Below are positions 44,673 through 54,684 of a DNA stretch of 64,000 bases, in pieces; position 1 is the stretch's first letter; every line of letters begins with the position of its first letter. The stretch spans positions 62,001 to 126,000 of the forward strand of contig JAGXFN010000010.1 in assembly GCA_024637195.1 (NCBI GenBank). Direction: 5' to 3'. The notes below the pieces were generated by a model. That model was not told the DNA's origin. It saw only the letters and a program-made list of their open reading frames with translations, and searched no databases. Origin of the DNA: Arcobacter sp. GTDB lineage: Bacteria > Campylobacterota > Campylobacteria > Campylobacterales > Sulfurimonadaceae. Position numbers and translations under genes: made by a program.

Positions 44673-44945
44673 ATGGATTTTGAAAAACTAAACAATGACC
44701 TTTATTATAAATCTTCGCATTATAAGTTTGCTAAGAAGCCAACTGACTTTGACAAGGGCTATCTGAAAATCAGTGACTGGGTGAATGATCTGTGCTGGCA
44801 CTACATCACCAAACGCAAGCAGCTAGATGCGGAGATGGACGCAGAATTCAAGAAGCTTCTGCAAGAGCAGAAAAAGAAAATATTGGCCCTGTCGCCATCT
44901 GAGTACAAAGATGGCCTTTCAAAGGCTGTAGACGATGTCGGCTAG
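44673..44945 (+). CDS. Uncharacterised 90-aa protein
   Basis: 90 residues from the ATG at 44673; an in-frame TTG two codons earlier is possible. No strong Shine-Dalgarno. Composition is Lys/Asp-rich and helical with an aromatic DWVNDLCWHYITKRKQLDAEMDAEFKKLLQEQKKK core that may form a coiled coil. No family recognised. Lies downstream of tRNA-Arg and before an AT-rich gap. Confidence 0.6.
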   Translation: MDFEKLNNDLYYKSSHYKFAKKPTDFDKGYLKISDWVNDLCWHYITKRKQLDAEMDAEFKKLLQEQKKKILALSPSEYKDGLSKAVDDVG

Positions 44946-45417
44946 TGTTTTTATTATGAGGTACTATCCAGCAGTTTTTTCTTCATAAAAAAACTCCAAA
45001 AAAAAGCACTTGTTGATTACTTTACAGATAGTATGAATTTATTCTTTTAGCCAATAAAAGATATGCATCCTTGCATAATGCAATATTTTAAAATTTATTG
45101 GAACACAAAAAATGTTCAAATAAGTTACTGATTAAGCCTTGGTTATATAGAATGTGCATGAATAAATAGTTAGATGACAAAGTGGAATGACCCCAATTTC
45201 ATAGACACTTATCTATTCGACTAACACCTAATTTTGTGAAACCTCCAAATTATGTCTTTTTTAAAACTTATTAGGCGCAATATTTTCCCCTTCTGAAAAA
45301 TCTTAAAAGTTAAATTAGCCACAGCTTATGCGAACATTTAATGCATGCATCAAAGAAAAAAAAGCGCGCTCATGCACTATGATGCACATAGGAAAAGATG
45401 AGGGATAAGGAGCTTAG
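44946..45417. other. AT-rich 472-bp intergenic region
   Basis: No gene is seen. A weak A/T hairpin (AGTTTTTT/AAAAAACT, 44971-44993) may end the preceding gene. The stretch TGACCCCAATTTCATAGACAC at 45188-45208 looks like an insertion-sequence end but no partner end or transposase is present. The last bases hold the GATAAGGAG Shine-Dalgarno of ald. Confidence 0.5.
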
Positions 45418-46527
45418 ATGATCATTGGTGTACCAAAAGAGATCAAGACAGACGAATACCGCGTTGCACTCACGCCTGCAGGTGCCGGCGAGCTGGTGAA
45501 AGAGGGGCATCGTGTGTATGTTGAAACGGCTGCAGGTGAAGGAAGCGGTTTCAGTGACGCGGATTATGAGGTCTTGGGTGCGACAATACTCAAAGAAGCC
45601 ACGGCGATTTTTGACGTTGCCGAGATGATCCTCAAAGTAAAAGAGCCTATAGCGCAGGAATATGCGCTTTTTAAGCCAAACCAGACGCTTTTTACTTACC
45701 TTCACCTGGCGGCAGACACGGCGCAGACCCATTTTCTGCTGGAGAAGGGGATACGCGCTTTTGCCTATGAGACTCTTGAGATCGGGCGCCGTCTGCCGCT
45801 TCTGGAGCCGATGAGCGAGGTAGCCGGAAAGATGGCGGCACTGATGGGTGCGGTTCATCTGGGGCGCTATCACGGCGGAAGCGGAATCCTTGCGGGCGGT
45901 GTCGTGGGGACCCATCGGGCCAAAGTCATGGTACTTGGCGGCGGTGTTGCGGGCAAGGCGGCGGCGGAGGTTGCGGCCGGACTGGGCGCGGATGTGACGA
46001 TCATGGACATCAACACCGAGCGGCTTCACTATCTCAATGATGTGATGGACGCCAATGTGGCCACGCTTTACAGCTCTCAGGAGAACATAAATGCACTCTT
46101 GCCGCAGTGCGACATTGTTGTCGGCACGGTGCTTGTCCCGGGAGCAAAAGCACCCAAGCTCATCACCAGAGCAATGCTGAAAAAGATGAAAAAGGGAAGC
46201 GTCTTGGTAGATGTCTCCATCGATCAGGGAGGATGTTTCGAGAGTTCGCATGCGACGACACATACGGCACCGACCTTTATAGAAGAGGGGATAGTACACT
46301 ACTGCGTCGCCAATATGCCCGGAGCCTATCCGCACACCTCGACCTACGCACTTACAAATGCGACGCTACCGTATGTGAAGGCTCTGGCCCGCTATGGCGC
46401 GGCGGAGGTCTGCTCAAAGCTTCCTGTTATGGCAACGGCGCTCAACACCTACGACGGAAAGCTTTATAACGCCGCTGTCGCAGAAGCGCTGGGGATGCAG
46501 AGCAGCGACTTTGCCCTAAGCTTTTAG
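45418..46527 (+). CDS. ald: Alanine dehydrogenase
   Basis: 369 residues. Opening MIIGVPKEIKTDEYRVALTPAGAGELV, the catalytic Lys of ILKVKEP, the His of LFTYLHLAAD and the NAD-binding GGGVAGKAAAEVAAGLGADV are those of L-alanine dehydrogenase, which interconverts alanine with pyruvate and ammonia using NAD. It may assimilate ammonia or allow alanine use. AAGGAG precedes the ATG. The 3' end overlaps the convergent HAD gene by 12 bp. Confidence 0.95.
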   Translation: MIIGVPKEIKTDEYRVALTPAGAGELVKEGHRVYVETAAGEGSGFSDADYEVLGATILKEATAIFDVAEMILKVKEPIAQEYALFKPNQTLFTYLHLAADTAQTHFLLEKGIRAFAYETLEIGRRLPLLEPMSEVAGKMAALMGAVHLGRYHGGSGILAGGVVGTHRAKVMVLGGGVAGKAAAEVAAGLGADVTIMDINTERLHYLNDVMDANVATLYSSQENINALLPQCDIVVGTVLVPGAKAPKLITRAMLKKMKKGSVLVDVSIDQGGCFESSHATTHTAPTFIEEGIVHYCVANMPGAYPHTSTYALTNATLPYVKALARYGAAEVCSKLPVMATALNTYDGKLYNAAVAEALGMQSSDFALSF

Positions 46528-47151
46528 CACTTTTTCAAGTGCATGCAGGGTTTCGATATGCCCGCAGGCTCCCGTAAAGTCATGCGATGAGGTGAAGTGG
46601 TTATGCACGATAAGGCAGTCAATGCCCGCTTCAACAGCCGAGCGCAGTCCGCGCTGTGAGTCTTCCACGACGATCGCCTCGTGTTTGTCGGCCCCGAAGA
46701 GCTCAAGACCTTTGAGGTAGGGATCGGGATGGGGTTTGGCGCGGGCATATTCGCCGCTGCACAGGACAAACTGCATCTGCTCTGCGATGCCGCGTTTGGC
46801 ATGGATAAGCTCAAAATCCTCACGCCGCGAGGAGGTGACGATGCCCATAGCATAGTTCTTTGCCAAGGCCTTCAGCAGCTCCTTCACCCCTTTGATCTGT
46901 ATGTCTTCCGTGCGCAAATAGTGCTGATAGCGCTCGTTGCGCCGGTCGCGTGCCTTTTCGATTGTCGCCGTCTCAAAACCCTGTTCTTGTGCAAGCAAAA
47001 AGGCGCTCTCTCCTGCGATCATGATCTCGCGGTACCGCGCTTCGCAAAGTTCAATCCCCATGTCTTCAAGAATCTCGACATTGGCCCGATAGTACCACTT
47101 CTCCGTCTCGACCAGTACACCGTCATTATCAAAGAGTATATATTTTTTCAT
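46516..47151 (-). CDS. HAD phosphatase, beta-phosphoglucomutase-like
   Basis: 211 residues from the ATG at 47151. HAD motif I FDNDGVLVETE, motif II VTSSRR, motif III Lys in YARAKPHPDPYLKG and motif IV VEDSQRGLRSAVEAGI, in the layout of beta-PGM-like phosphatases and phosphoglycolate-type enzymes. The middle Asp of DxD in motif I is present. Substrate unknown. Overlaps ald by 12 bp tail to tail. Confidence 0.85.
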   Translation of the reverse strand: MKKYILFDNDGVLVETEKWYYRANVEILEDMGIELCEARYREIMIAGESAFLLAQEQGFETATIEKARDRRNERYQHYLRTEDIQIKGVKELLKALAKNYAMGIVTSSRREDFELIHAKRGIAEQMQFVLCSGEYARAKPHPDPYLKGLELFGADKHEAIVVEDSQRGLRSAVEAGIDCLIVHNHFTSSHDFTGACGHIETLHALEKVLKA

Positions 47152-47240
47152 ACTGCAATGATAGCAGAAGTGCTGCAATTGATTAAAATAATTCTTTTTT
47201 ATTATCTTTTTTATCGCTATAATTACGGATAAATTTTGAT

Positions 47241-47277
47241 ATCTGCTCTTGCTCTATAGAAAAGAGCGGATGCAGAT
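47241..47277 (+). other. Hairpin in the intergenic region before the 94-aa gene
   Basis: ATCTGC pairs with GCAGAT and inner GCTC with GAGC across an internal loop. Possible leader RNA fold; low support. Confidence 0.3.
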
Positions 47278-47378
47278 CAAAAACCACACGCTTGGCGCGG
47301 ATCTCAAAACAGGCTGTTTGCCTATGTTTTTTAAATTATAGCGAACGACGCTAGGGGTGGGATGAGAAAAGGAAGAAC

Positions 47379-47663
47379 ATGTTGTTAAAAGGTTATCAGA
47401 TCAGTATAGAGCGCTTATACCCGGATATATTTATATTTAATGCGATGCAGTGCCGTGAAGTTGCACTGCAGTTTAACGCACGGGCGATGAACGGACTGAA
47501 CAAGCTGCTGGACGAAAACGAAGACGAATGCATGGGCGCGGCCAAACTTGCCGGTCTGCTCGCCTCTTATGATCCCGAGTCCAAAAACAGCAAAGAAGAC
47601 AAACTGGCCAGAATAAAGCAAGAGCTCAATGCTTACTGGGAAACTTACTCCCCTTCATTATAA
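47379..47663 (+). CDS. Uncharacterised 94-aa protein
   Basis: 94 residues. GGAAGAAC precedes the ATG. No signal peptide or membrane segment. A short N-terminal strand (LLKGYQISIERLYPDIFIF) is followed by helices (REVALQFNARAMNGLNKLLDENEDECMGAAKLAGLLA). No family recognised. Tail-to-tail with the HAD gene at 47673. Confidence 0.65.
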   Translation: MLLKGYQISIERLYPDIFIFNAMQCREVALQFNARAMNGLNKLLDENEDECMGAAKLAGLLASYDPESKNSKEDKLARIKQELNAYWETYSPSL

Positions 47664-47672
47664 ACACAGCCT

Positions 47673-48137
47673 CTATCTTCTAAGCGTAGCGATGAGCCGT
47701 TTTGGCTCAAGAAAGAGAGCAAGTGCATCGGCGCTGCTTTTGCAGACGATGTCGGCGCTCATAAGCGTCTGTACGCTGCACCCCTCATCACCGAGTATCG
47801 CAATCCCCACAGCGGCTGCGCTGAGCATTTCCTTGTCGTTGTTGCCGTTTCCCATAGCAGCGCACTGCTCTGCTCCCAGAGCCATTAAAAAGGCCGCCTT
47901 CTCTTTTGTATGATCATCTGTGTGTAGTACCTTGATCTGGGTAGCGTACCCCACTAGCTGGGCGTTGACGCTTCCGAAGGTGTCGGAGGTGATAACATGG
48001 AGCGTGTAGCTCTTGGCGAGCTGTTCGAAAAGTTCCTTGATCTGCGGGAGTACGGTTCCGTCTTTTGCGATGGTGCCGTTGTAGTCGCAGACGATATGGG
48101 TGATGGAAAGGTTTTTGAAGCAGGGTATCTCTATCAT
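47673..48137 (-). CDS. HAD-family hydrolase, small (KdsC/soluble P-type-ATPase-like)
   Basis: 154 residues from the ATG at 48137; longer in-frame versions would run through a T-rich non-coding stretch. Motif I is ITHIVCDYNGTIAKDG, so the second Asp of DxD is Asn, as in P-type-ATPase-like soluble HADs. Motif II VITSDTFG, motif IV MGNGNNDKEMLSAAAVGIAI. It lacks a cap domain. Function unknown. Confidence 0.8.
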   Translation of the reverse strand: MIEIPCFKNLSITHIVCDYNGTIAKDGTVLPQIKELFEQLAKSYTLHVITSDTFGSVNAQLVGYATQIKVLHTDDHTKEKAAFLMALGAEQCAAMGNGNNDKEMLSAAAVGIAILGDEGCSVQTLMSADIVCKSSADALALFLEPKRLIATLRR

Positions 48138-48248
48138 TAGTATTAATCTCCGGGTGCTATAATGTCGAGGCTTCTTTGAAAAATTCATCTTAGTGATCAG
48201 TATTAGTTTTTTAAAGAGGCAAAAGTATAGCCAAAGCAAGGAAAAAGA

Positions 48249-49280
48249 ATGGAAGAAGTAAGACTGACGGAGTATAGCCACGGTGCGGGATGCGGATGCA
48301 AGATCTCGCCGATGCTGCTTGATGAGATACTCCAAAGCACGCGTCCGAGCATAGACTACCCATCACTTCTCGTGGGCAACGAGCACAAAGACGATGCCGC
48401 GGCATTTGACCTGGGCAACGGGACTTCTGTACTTTCGACAACGGACTTCTTTATGCCGATCGTGGACGATCCTTTTACCTTCGGACGTATCGCCGCCACC
48501 AATGCGCTAAGCGACATCTACGCGATGGGCGGACGTCCTTTGATGGCGATCTCCATCTTTGGCTGGCCCATAGAGAAGCTCAGTGCCGAGGTGGCCCGAC
48601 AGGTCATAGACGGCGGCCGTGCGGTCTGTGAAGACGCAGGCATCCCTCTGGCCGGCGGTCACTCCATCGACTCCCCCGAGCCTATTTTCGGGCTTGCGGT
48701 GACGGGCATTGTCGAGAACAAAAACCTGATGAAAAACAGCACGGGCGAAGAAGAGTGCGCGATCTTTTTGACCAAGCCGCTGGGCATCGGTATCCTCTCC
48801 ACCGCGCAAAAACAGAAGAAGATCGAAGCAGGGCACATTGACCCCGCGATAGAGGCAATGACGACACTGAACAAGGCGGGTGCGGAGTTTGCACTGCTTG
48901 AGGGCGTTGTCGCGATGACAGACGTGACAGGCTTTGGTCTGCTCGGACATCTTAGCGAGATTTGCGAGGCCAGCGCTATCGGCGCGAAGGTCTGGTTTGA
49001 CAAGGTACCCCTGCTGGCCAATGTGGAAAAATACAGAGAACTCGGCTGTATCCCGGGCGGAGCACGCAAAAACTTTATGAGCTACGGCCATAAGATCAGT
49101 CCAATGTCGCAGCAGCAGCGTGAGATACTCTGCGACGCGCAGACTTCGGGCGGACTGCTGGTAGTCGTGAGAAATCCTGCGATAGCGGACTTCTTGAAAA
49201 CGGCGCACAGCTTTGGTCTTGCGCTTGAAGCCATCGGCGAGACTACGGTTCAGGGCGAGCATCTGATCGAGGTCGTATAG
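48249..49280 (+). CDS. selD: Selenophosphate synthetase (selenide, water dikinase)
   Basis: 343 residues. [12 protein letters not shown] near 10-21 gives the catalytic Cys15 and Lys18; this is the Cys form, not the selenocysteine form. ATP-binding segments [29 protein letters not shown] and [12 protein letters not shown] follow. It makes selenophosphate from selenide and ATP for the SelU enzyme encoded next and possibly selenoproteins. The next gene begins on the following base. Confidence 0.96.
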   Translation: MEEVRLTEYSHGAGCGCKISPMLLDEILQSTRPSIDYPSLLVGNEHKDDAAAFDLGNGTSVLSTTDFFMPIVDDPFTFGRIAATNALSDIYAMGGRPLMAISIFGWPIEKLSAEVARQVIDGGRAVCEDAGIPLAGGHSIDSPEPIFGLAVTGIVENKNLMKNSTGEEECAIFLTKPLGIGILSTAQKQKKIEAGHIDPAIEAMTTLNKAGAEFALLEGVVAMTDVTGFGLLGHLSEICEASAIGAKVWFDKVPLLANVEKYRELGCIPGGARKNFMSYGHKISPMSQQQREILCDAQTSGGLLVVVRNPAIADFLKTAHSFGLALEAIGETTVQGEHLIEVV

Positions 49281-50372
49281 GTGAGCATGCTGCCCTTGAG
49301 TGATGATTTTAAGTCGATCGTTTTAAACCGCACTCCGCTGATAGATGTCAGAGCTCCCGTGGAGTTTTCAAACGGAGCCTTCACCAACGCCGTCAACCTC
49401 CCGCTTATCAATGACGAAGAGCGCCATCTTATCGGCATCTGCTACAAAGAAGAGGGAAACACAGAAGCGGTAAAACTCGGGCACAGACTTGTCGGCGGTA
49501 CCATCCGACAAGAACGCATACAGGCATGGACGGATTTTATCTCCTCCCATCCGGATGCGCTGCTCTACTGTTTCAGAGGAGGCCAGCGCTCCAAGATATC
49601 CCAAGAGTGGCTAAGCGAGACAGGCACGCAGATCACGCGGCTAAAAGGCGGTTACAAGGCTTTCAGGAACTATCTTTTGGAGCAGATCGACGCTTCGCCA
49701 AAGCATTTTTCGCCCATTGTCCTGGGCGGACGCACCGGCTCCGGAAAGACGATTCTGCTGAAAAAACTTCATAATGCCATCGACCTTGAGGGCCTTGCCA
49801 ATCACCGAGGCTCCTCCTTCGGCCGCAAAATCACGGCCCAGCCGACCCAGATCAATTTTGAAAATGCCCTGGCCTATGAGCTGATAGAAAAGCTTGAACA
49901 GGGGTGCCCGGAGCTTGTATTTGAGGACGAGGGAAAAAATGTAGGGACCATCTATATTCCCAAGTCGCTTGCCGCTTATCTGGCCCAGGCTCCGCGCGTA
50001 ATCCTCGAGACACCGACGCTGCAAAGAGTTGAGACGACCTTTGACGAGTATGTGACACAGGCCCAGATGATGTACACAGAGGCGGGCTATGAAGCGCCGC
50101 TTCAGGCGTGGAGCAAGGATATCCGCCTCGCCATGGAACGCATCATAAAAAGGATAGGCAGCGAACGGTACGCGAGGGTCTGCGCTCTTTTTGAGGACGC
50201 CGTGGGTGAACAGAAGGCAACGGGCTCGCTTGAGAGCTACAAGGAGTGGGTGCAGTATCTTCTGGAAGAGTATTATGACCCGATGTATGACTACCAGATA
50301 GAAAAACGCGCCGAACAGATCGTTTTCAGAGGCTCCGGAGAGGAGATACTGGACTATTTTTCAAAAGCGTAG
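49281..50372 (+). CDS. selU: tRNA 2-selenouridine synthase
   Basis: 363 residues with a GTG start directly after the selD stop. N-terminal rhodanese domain with catalytic Cys97 in [11 protein letters not shown], then a P-loop GRTGSGKT at 150-157. It replaces sulfur of 2-thiouridine in tRNA by selenium, using selenophosphate from SelD. The operon with selD matches the classic selD-ybbB pair. The 3' end overlaps the convergent DUF808 gene by 19 bp. Confidence 0.95.
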   Translation: MSMLPLSDDFKSIVLNRTPLIDVRAPVEFSNGAFTNAVNLPLINDEERHLIGICYKEEGNTEAVKLGHRLVGGTIRQERIQAWTDFISSHPDALLYCFRGGQRSKISQEWLSETGTQITRLKGGYKAFRNYLLEQIDASPKHFSPIVLGGRTGSGKTILLKKLHNAIDLEGLANHRGSSFGRKITAQPTQINFENALAYELIEKLEQGCPELVFEDEGKNVGTIYIPKSLAAYLAQAPRVILETPTLQRVETTFDEYVTQAQMMYTEAGYEAPLQAWSKDIRLAMERIIKRIGSERYARVCALFEDAVGEQKATGSLESYKEWVQYLLEEYYDPMYDYQIEKRAEQIVFRGSGEEILDYFSKA

Positions 50373-51229
50373 TTTTTTATCTTCATAACTAACTTGTGAA
50401 GCCCCACGGCAGCGGCTCCGATGAGCAGACCCGTCAGGAGTTCGCCCAAGATGGCGGGCAGAAAGTGCAGGGCCTCATGGATCTGATGGACATTGTGGAC
50501 AAATATCCCGCCCGCGACAAGAAGCATCGCCAATGTTCCGATGATGGTCAAAATTTTGATCGCCTTGGGAAGTGCCTGGACCAAGAACTCGCCCACTGCC
50601 TTTAAAACCTTGTTCTTGTCTTTTGCGACGGCTATCAGCTTGAAGCCGACATCATCCATTCTTACCAGCAGGGCGACAAGGCCGTAAACACCCGCTGTTG
50701 CCAGGATCGCTATAGCGGAGACGACAAGGATCTGGGTCGGCAGAGTGTTTTGCACCACTGTTCCCAGAGCGATGATGATGATCTCTATAGAGAGGATGAA
50801 ATCCGTAAGAATGGCGGATTTTATCTTTGTCGCTTCGAGTGCGAGTATTTCCTCTTCTGAAAGAGGGATGAAGGCATTGACGGCAAGCTGCGGATGCGGA
50901 TAGAAGTACTCCACTATCTTTTCCGCCCCCTCATAGGCCAGATAGATGCCGCCGAGCATCAGTATCGGTACGATCAGCCAGGGGGCAAAAGCGCTCAGAA
51001 GAAAAGCCAACGGCAGGATAATCATCTTGTTGCGAAAAGAGCCTTTTGAGATGGCCCACAAAACTGGAAGCTCCCGCGAGGAGGCAAAGCCAGAGGCCTT
51101 TTCCGCCCCGACGGCGAGATCGTCGCCCAGCACGCCCGCCGTTTTTTTGGCGGCGATCTTGCTCATCGCCGCCGCATCATCCAAGAGCGCCGCTATATCA
51201 TCAAATACTGCAAAAAAACCTGCTGCCAT
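50354..51229 (-). CDS. DUF808 (YedI-like) inner-membrane protein
   Basis: 291 residues. [48 protein letters not shown] is the signature start of DUF808. Five to six membrane segments follow, including [36 protein letters not shown] and a C-terminal [20 protein letters not shown]. Function unknown. It is convergent with selU. Confidence 0.92.
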   Translation of the reverse strand: MAAGFFAVFDDIAALLDDAAAMSKIAAKKTAGVLGDDLAVGAEKASGFASSRELPVLWAISKGSFRNKMIILPLAFLLSAFAPWLIVPILMLGGIYLAYEGAEKIVEYFYPHPQLAVNAFIPLSEEEILALEATKIKSAILTDFILSIEIIIIALGTVVQNTLPTQILVVSAIAILATAGVYGLVALLVRMDDVGFKLIAVAKDKNKVLKAVGEFLVQALPKAIKILTIIGTLAMLLVAGGIFVHNVHQIHEALHFLPAILGELLTGLLIGAAAVGLHKLVMKIKNYAFEK

Positions 51230-51346
51230 TAGGAAACCTTGATCTCTATTTAAAGGTGCATTTTATCCAAAAGTACATAAGAGTTCTGGGCAGAGACCAA
51301 AAACAAGCAGGGAGCTTTGGTATAATTTTAAAAAAGAGGAGTCCTT

Positions 51347-52201
51347 ATGGTAAACGTCGCCGCAATTCAGATGAAGATGGGTCATGACAAAGAGGCCAAC
51401 CGTGCAAAAGCCGAAAGTATGGTGCGTCTCGCGGCGTCTGAGGGTGCACAGATCATATTGATTCCTGAGCTTTTCGAGGGACTCTACTTCTGCAAGGATA
51501 AGGACGATCAGTACTTCAGCTGGGCGCAGCCTCTAGAAGCGCATCCTCTGCTCGCGCAGTTCAGCCGTCTTTCAAAAGAGCTTGGAGTGGTGCTTCTGGT
51601 GAGCTACTTCGAAAAGAGCGGGGAGAAATTTTACAACTCTTTAGTCGTCATAGACAGCGACGGGACTATTCTTGAAAACTACCGCAAGACGCATATCCCA
51701 GACGGTCCGGGGTATGAGGAAAAGTTCTATTTTACTCCCGGCGATACGGGTTTCAAGGTCTGGAAAACCGCCTTTGGTACGATCGGTTCGGGCATCTGCT
51801 GGGACCAGTGGTTTCCCGAAACGGCGCGCTCTTTGGCGTTGATGGGAGCCGAGCTTATCTTCTACCCCACAGCCATAGGAAGCGAGCCTGAGATCGGCGT
51901 GGATTCCAAAGAACACTGGCAACGCGTCCAAATGGGCCACGCCGCGGCCAATACGACGCCTGTTATAGCAGCAAACCGTATCGGGGAGGAAGAGGGCAGG
52001 AGCTGTTCGCTTACCTTCTACGGCTCCTCGTTTATGACAGACTGCACGGGCGCAAAGATTTCGGAAGCCTCGCGGGACAAAGAGGAGATCATCTACGCAA
52101 AATACGATCTTGAAAAAAACCGGCAGTTGAGAGCCTACTGGGGGCTTTTCAAAGACCGAAGACCGGAGTGCTACGCGGCGTTGACACAGACGGAGGCCTA
52201 A
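51347..52201 (+). CDS. aguB: N-carbamoylputrescine amidase
   Basis: 284 residues. Nitrilase-superfamily Glu-Lys-Cys triad: Glu in IPELFEG, Lys in NYRKTHIPDGPGYEEKFYF and Cys in GSGICWDQWFPE. The HIPDGPG and GICWDQW motifs distinguish the AguB group, which turns N-carbamoylputrescine into putrescine, CO2 and ammonia. No agmatine deiminase gene is adjacent. A GAGGAG site precedes the ATG. Confidence 0.93.
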   Translation: MVNVAAIQMKMGHDKEANRAKAESMVRLAASEGAQIILIPELFEGLYFCKDKDDQYFSWAQPLEAHPLLAQFSRLSKELGVVLLVSYFEKSGEKFYNSLVVIDSDGTILENYRKTHIPDGPGYEEKFYFTPGDTGFKVWKTAFGTIGSGICWDQWFPETARSLALMGAELIFYPTAIGSEPEIGVDSKEHWQRVQMGHAAANTTPVIAANRIGEEEGRSCSLTFYGSSFMTDCTGAKISEASRDKEEIIYAKYDLEKNRQLRAYWGLFKDRRPECYAALTQTEA

Positions 52202-52283
52202 GTGGTACTCTATTTGCTTTTCTCTAAGAAATAATAGAGCGCATCGCTGTAATGCGATGCTTTTTACGTTCCAAGGAGACGGT

Positions 52284-53084
52284 GTGAAAATTATCTTGCA
52301 AAATAATATGATCATCGTGCGCACGGGCTTTGAGACGCTGAAATCCGCATGGATGGAGGAGTTCTTGAACCGGTATGCGCAGGATATGCTTTTTCTGCCC
52401 AAGTCGGTACTGGTCTTTCACAACACTGCGCTTTTAGAGTCGAAAGAGGAGTTTATCCATGCACTCTGTCTGCATTACACCAAAGATCTCGAAACTGACA
52501 ATGACTTCTACTTCCGCTCGGTGATGCGCTACATCAAGTACCCCGTCAAGATAGAGCTTCAGGAGCAGGAAGAGCCGCAGATGATTGAGGTCCGCCTTCA
52601 GGCGCGAAGTGCTCAGGAGGTCCAGATAAAGCTCGACCGTCCCAACCGCTGGGTCGTGAGCTACCTGAAGTCACAGCTTGAGCTTTACATCGTCCAAGAG
52701 GGCGTTATGAACATCTTTTTGGAACTTCCCGACAACAAGGCCAAGGCCCGTCTGGAAAGAGCCCTGAACAAACGCCATATCCTTCACTATCAGATCCACT
52801 ACACCTATGATGCTTATTTTATGCAGAATCTTTACGCCGAGTACGGACAGTTTAAATTTGAAGAGCATACGGATGAAGAGATCGATGATATGCTACACTA
52901 CTATACTGTGTTGGAGTGCCCGGTCGGCTCAAGCCAAGACGCACTTCGCCGAAGCTACAAAAAACTTGTCAAAGTCTACCACCCGGACCGTGTGCATTGT
53001 GAAAACACCGCCACAGTTGACCGCTATACGCAGAAATTCCAGCTGCTTCAAGAAGCTTATCAGGCGCTGCGTATAGTCTCTTAA
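52284..53084 (+). CDS. J-domain protein
   Basis: 266 residues with a GTG start at 52284, chosen for AAGGAG five bases upstream; an ATG nine codons earlier lacks a site. The C-terminal 65 residues are a J domain: YYTVLECPVGSSQDALRRSYKKLVKVYHPDRVH with the HPD triad and a final KFQLLQEAYQAL. The N-terminal 200 residues are unrecognised mixed alpha/beta. It probably recruits a DnaK-type chaperone to a specific client. Similar proteins are conserved in Campylobacterota. Confidence 0.88.
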   Translation: MKIILQNNMIIVRTGFETLKSAWMEEFLNRYAQDMLFLPKSVLVFHNTALLESKEEFIHALCLHYTKDLETDNDFYFRSVMRYIKYPVKIELQEQEEPQMIEVRLQARSAQEVQIKLDRPNRWVVSYLKSQLELYIVQEGVMNIFLELPDNKAKARLERALNKRHILHYQIHYTYDAYFMQNLYAEYGQFKFEEHTDEEIDDMLHYYTVLECPVGSSQDALRRSYKKLVKVYHPDRVHCENTATVDRYTQKFQLLQEAYQALRIVS

Positions 53085-53095
53085 AGGAGCTATCT

Positions 53096-53836
53096 ATGCA
53101 CTACTTGTTTATACTATTTTTGCCCCTGCTGCTTGCCGCGGCAAGTCCTTATCCCCAGCCCAAAAGCTATTCGCATGCAACCAAGATCTTTAAGCAGATC
53201 GATTTTGATTATGCACGCACGGCCTTTTCGAACGAAGCCTACTCTTACGACCCGACGACCTGTATGGACCGGATAACGGTTCAGAGCAGCTGTTTTAAGA
53301 AGCAGAGCGAAGTGGAGTTCATCCGCATTGTGCCCGAAGAGGCTGTGGGGAAAACACGGCGCTGCTGGAGGGAGAAGATCTGTATCAACCTTAGTGGCAA
53401 GCCCTATAGCGGAGTAAGATGCTGCCGCAAGAGTGATGAAGGCTACCAGGCCTACGACAGAGATATCTTCAACATCATCCCCGTCACAAAAGAGCTTGCA
53501 CGCGCGATTAAGGGCTACCGTTATGGCGAAGCGGGCGAGAAAAGCAAAAAACTTTGCAACTTTCTGCTCTTAGATGAGAAGAAGATAGCCGAACCGCCTC
53601 TTTTTATGAAAGGAAACATCGCGCGGGTCTATCTCTACATGAACGCCCAGTATGGCATAAATCTCCCTTATGAGGAGCAGATGCTATATATGAAATGGCA
53701 TAAACTCGATCCTGTGGATGAGAAAGAGTGTGCAGTGCACGAGCAGGTCAGGAAGGTTCAGGGACGAACAAATCCCTGGATAAGGTCATCCTGCGAGACA
53801 TTTAAAAGCAGGTCTTCGAAGTCCTCACAGCAGTAG
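53096..53836 (+). CDS. Periplasmic EndA-like protein lacking nuclease active-site residues
   Basis: 246 residues with a signal peptide (MHYLFILFLPLLLAAA). The C-terminal half AEPPLFMKGNIARVYLYMNAQYGINLP and VHEQVRKVQGRTNPWIRSSCE closely follows endonuclease I (EndA). Yet the EWEHVVP catalytic motif is VEFIRIVPEE and the DMHNLQP motif is DIFNIIP, so catalytic His and the metal-binding Asn/Gly region are lost. Six or more Cys could form disulfides. It is probably a pseudoenzyme. It overlaps the convergent DUF234 gene by 79 bp. Confidence 0.7.
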   Translation: MHYLFILFLPLLLAAASPYPQPKSYSHATKIFKQIDFDYARTAFSNEAYSYDPTTCMDRITVQSSCFKKQSEVEFIRIVPEEAVGKTRRCWREKICINLSGKPYSGVRCCRKSDEGYQAYDRDIFNIIPVTKELARAIKGYRYGEAGEKSKKLCNFLLLDEKKIAEPPLFMKGNIARVYLYMNAQYGINLPYEEQMLYMKWHKLDPVDEKECAVHEQVRKVQGRTNPWIRSSCETFKSRSSKSSQQ

Positions 53837-54684
53837 AGCCGGAGCTTCGTGCTCTGCAGGCTCAGCAGTTCCTTTGAAAAACCGCGTTTGGCAAAAAGTA
53901 CAAGATAGTCGGGTGTGAAGCCGACCTTTTCGCACTTTTCGGCAAGCTTGTTGAGCTCTTTTTTGTTCATCTTGTGGTTCTTCCACTTGCACTCGCCGAC
54001 GATCAGCTCTTTCTTTTGTGTCGTCGCCATCAGGTCGATCTCGATATGCCTGTCCCAGTAACTTCCGCTGTCGATGAGGCTTAGCGAAGAGAACTTCATC
54101 TTCATCATCTCGTTGCTCAGCTCTTCGAAGGTAAAGCCGACAAAACTCTGGCGGTGGATACGGATGTTCTCAAGGACTTTGTCGTAATCCCCCGTTTCGA
54201 TGGAGGCGCGGTATGGCGAGATGAAGTAGAACCAGAAACGCAAAAAAGGGGAGGTAAAGCGCATCTTGTGTGAGATGCGGTTGCGCGAGACCTCGCGTTT
54301 GAGTTTCTGGCCGTTTTTGAGCGGGGGCTCCTCTCGGGAGTATTCCGCCTCAAGTACGCCCGTATTTTGCAGGTGCTTCAGGCTGAGACCGCCGTAGAGA
54401 TTGCTCAGACCGCTCTTGTTAAAAGCAGAAAAGATACGCCTGTCTCCGCGTGCGAGGGAGGTGAGAAGCCGGGCATATTCCGGCTCTTCGGTGGTTAGGA
54501 CCGTTATCTGGTTGTGCAAGGTGCCGAAGTTGTCAAGTATCTCTTTTTGTATCAGCGCTTCAAGTGGCATGTCGATGTCGATCTGCCAGCCAAGCCCGCC
54601 GAAAATAGAAAAATATTCGATAAACTTCTCCATGTCATGGATCATATGACGGAAGAAAAACGAGCGAAACTGCTGTTTAATCAT
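53758..54684 (-). CDS. DUF234-type protein (ATPase C-terminal part without ATPase domain)
   Basis: 308 residues. Central SNLYGGLSLKHLQNTGVLEAEYSREEPP is a winged-helix-like region and the C-terminal IEIDLMATTQKKELIVGECKWKN is a PD-(D/E)XK-like nuclease core (Asp then Glu-X-Lys), as in DUF234 proteins linked to archaeal-type AAA ATPases. The usual N-terminal ATPase domain is missing. The ATG overlaps the GDPD stop (ATGA). Role unknown; the ATPase half may have been lost. Confidence 0.72.
   Translation of the reverse strand: MIKQQFRSFFFRHMIHDMEKFIEYFSIFGGLGWQIDIDMPLEALIQKEILDNFGTLHNQITVLTTEEPEYARLLTSLARGDRRIFSAFNKSGLSNLYGGLSLKHLQNTGVLEAEYSREEPPLKNGQKLKREVSRNRISHKMRFTSPFLRFWFYFISPYRASIETGDYDKVLENIRIHRQSFVGFTFEELSNEMMKMKFSSLSLIDSGSYWDRHIEIDLMATTQKKELIVGECKWKNHKMNKKELNKLAEKCEKVGFTPDYLVLFAKRGFSKELLSLQSTKLRLYCCEDFEDLLLNVSQDDLIQGFVRP

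Noticed and set aside
45188-45208. Insertion-sequence end in the 44946-45417 gap
   Set aside because: No partner inverted repeat, target duplication or transposase fragment could be found, so it is only mentioned as a resemblance.
48249-49280. Selenocysteine form of SelD with in-frame TGA
   Set aside because: The catalytic codon reads TGC (Cys); there is no TGA in the frame before the stop.
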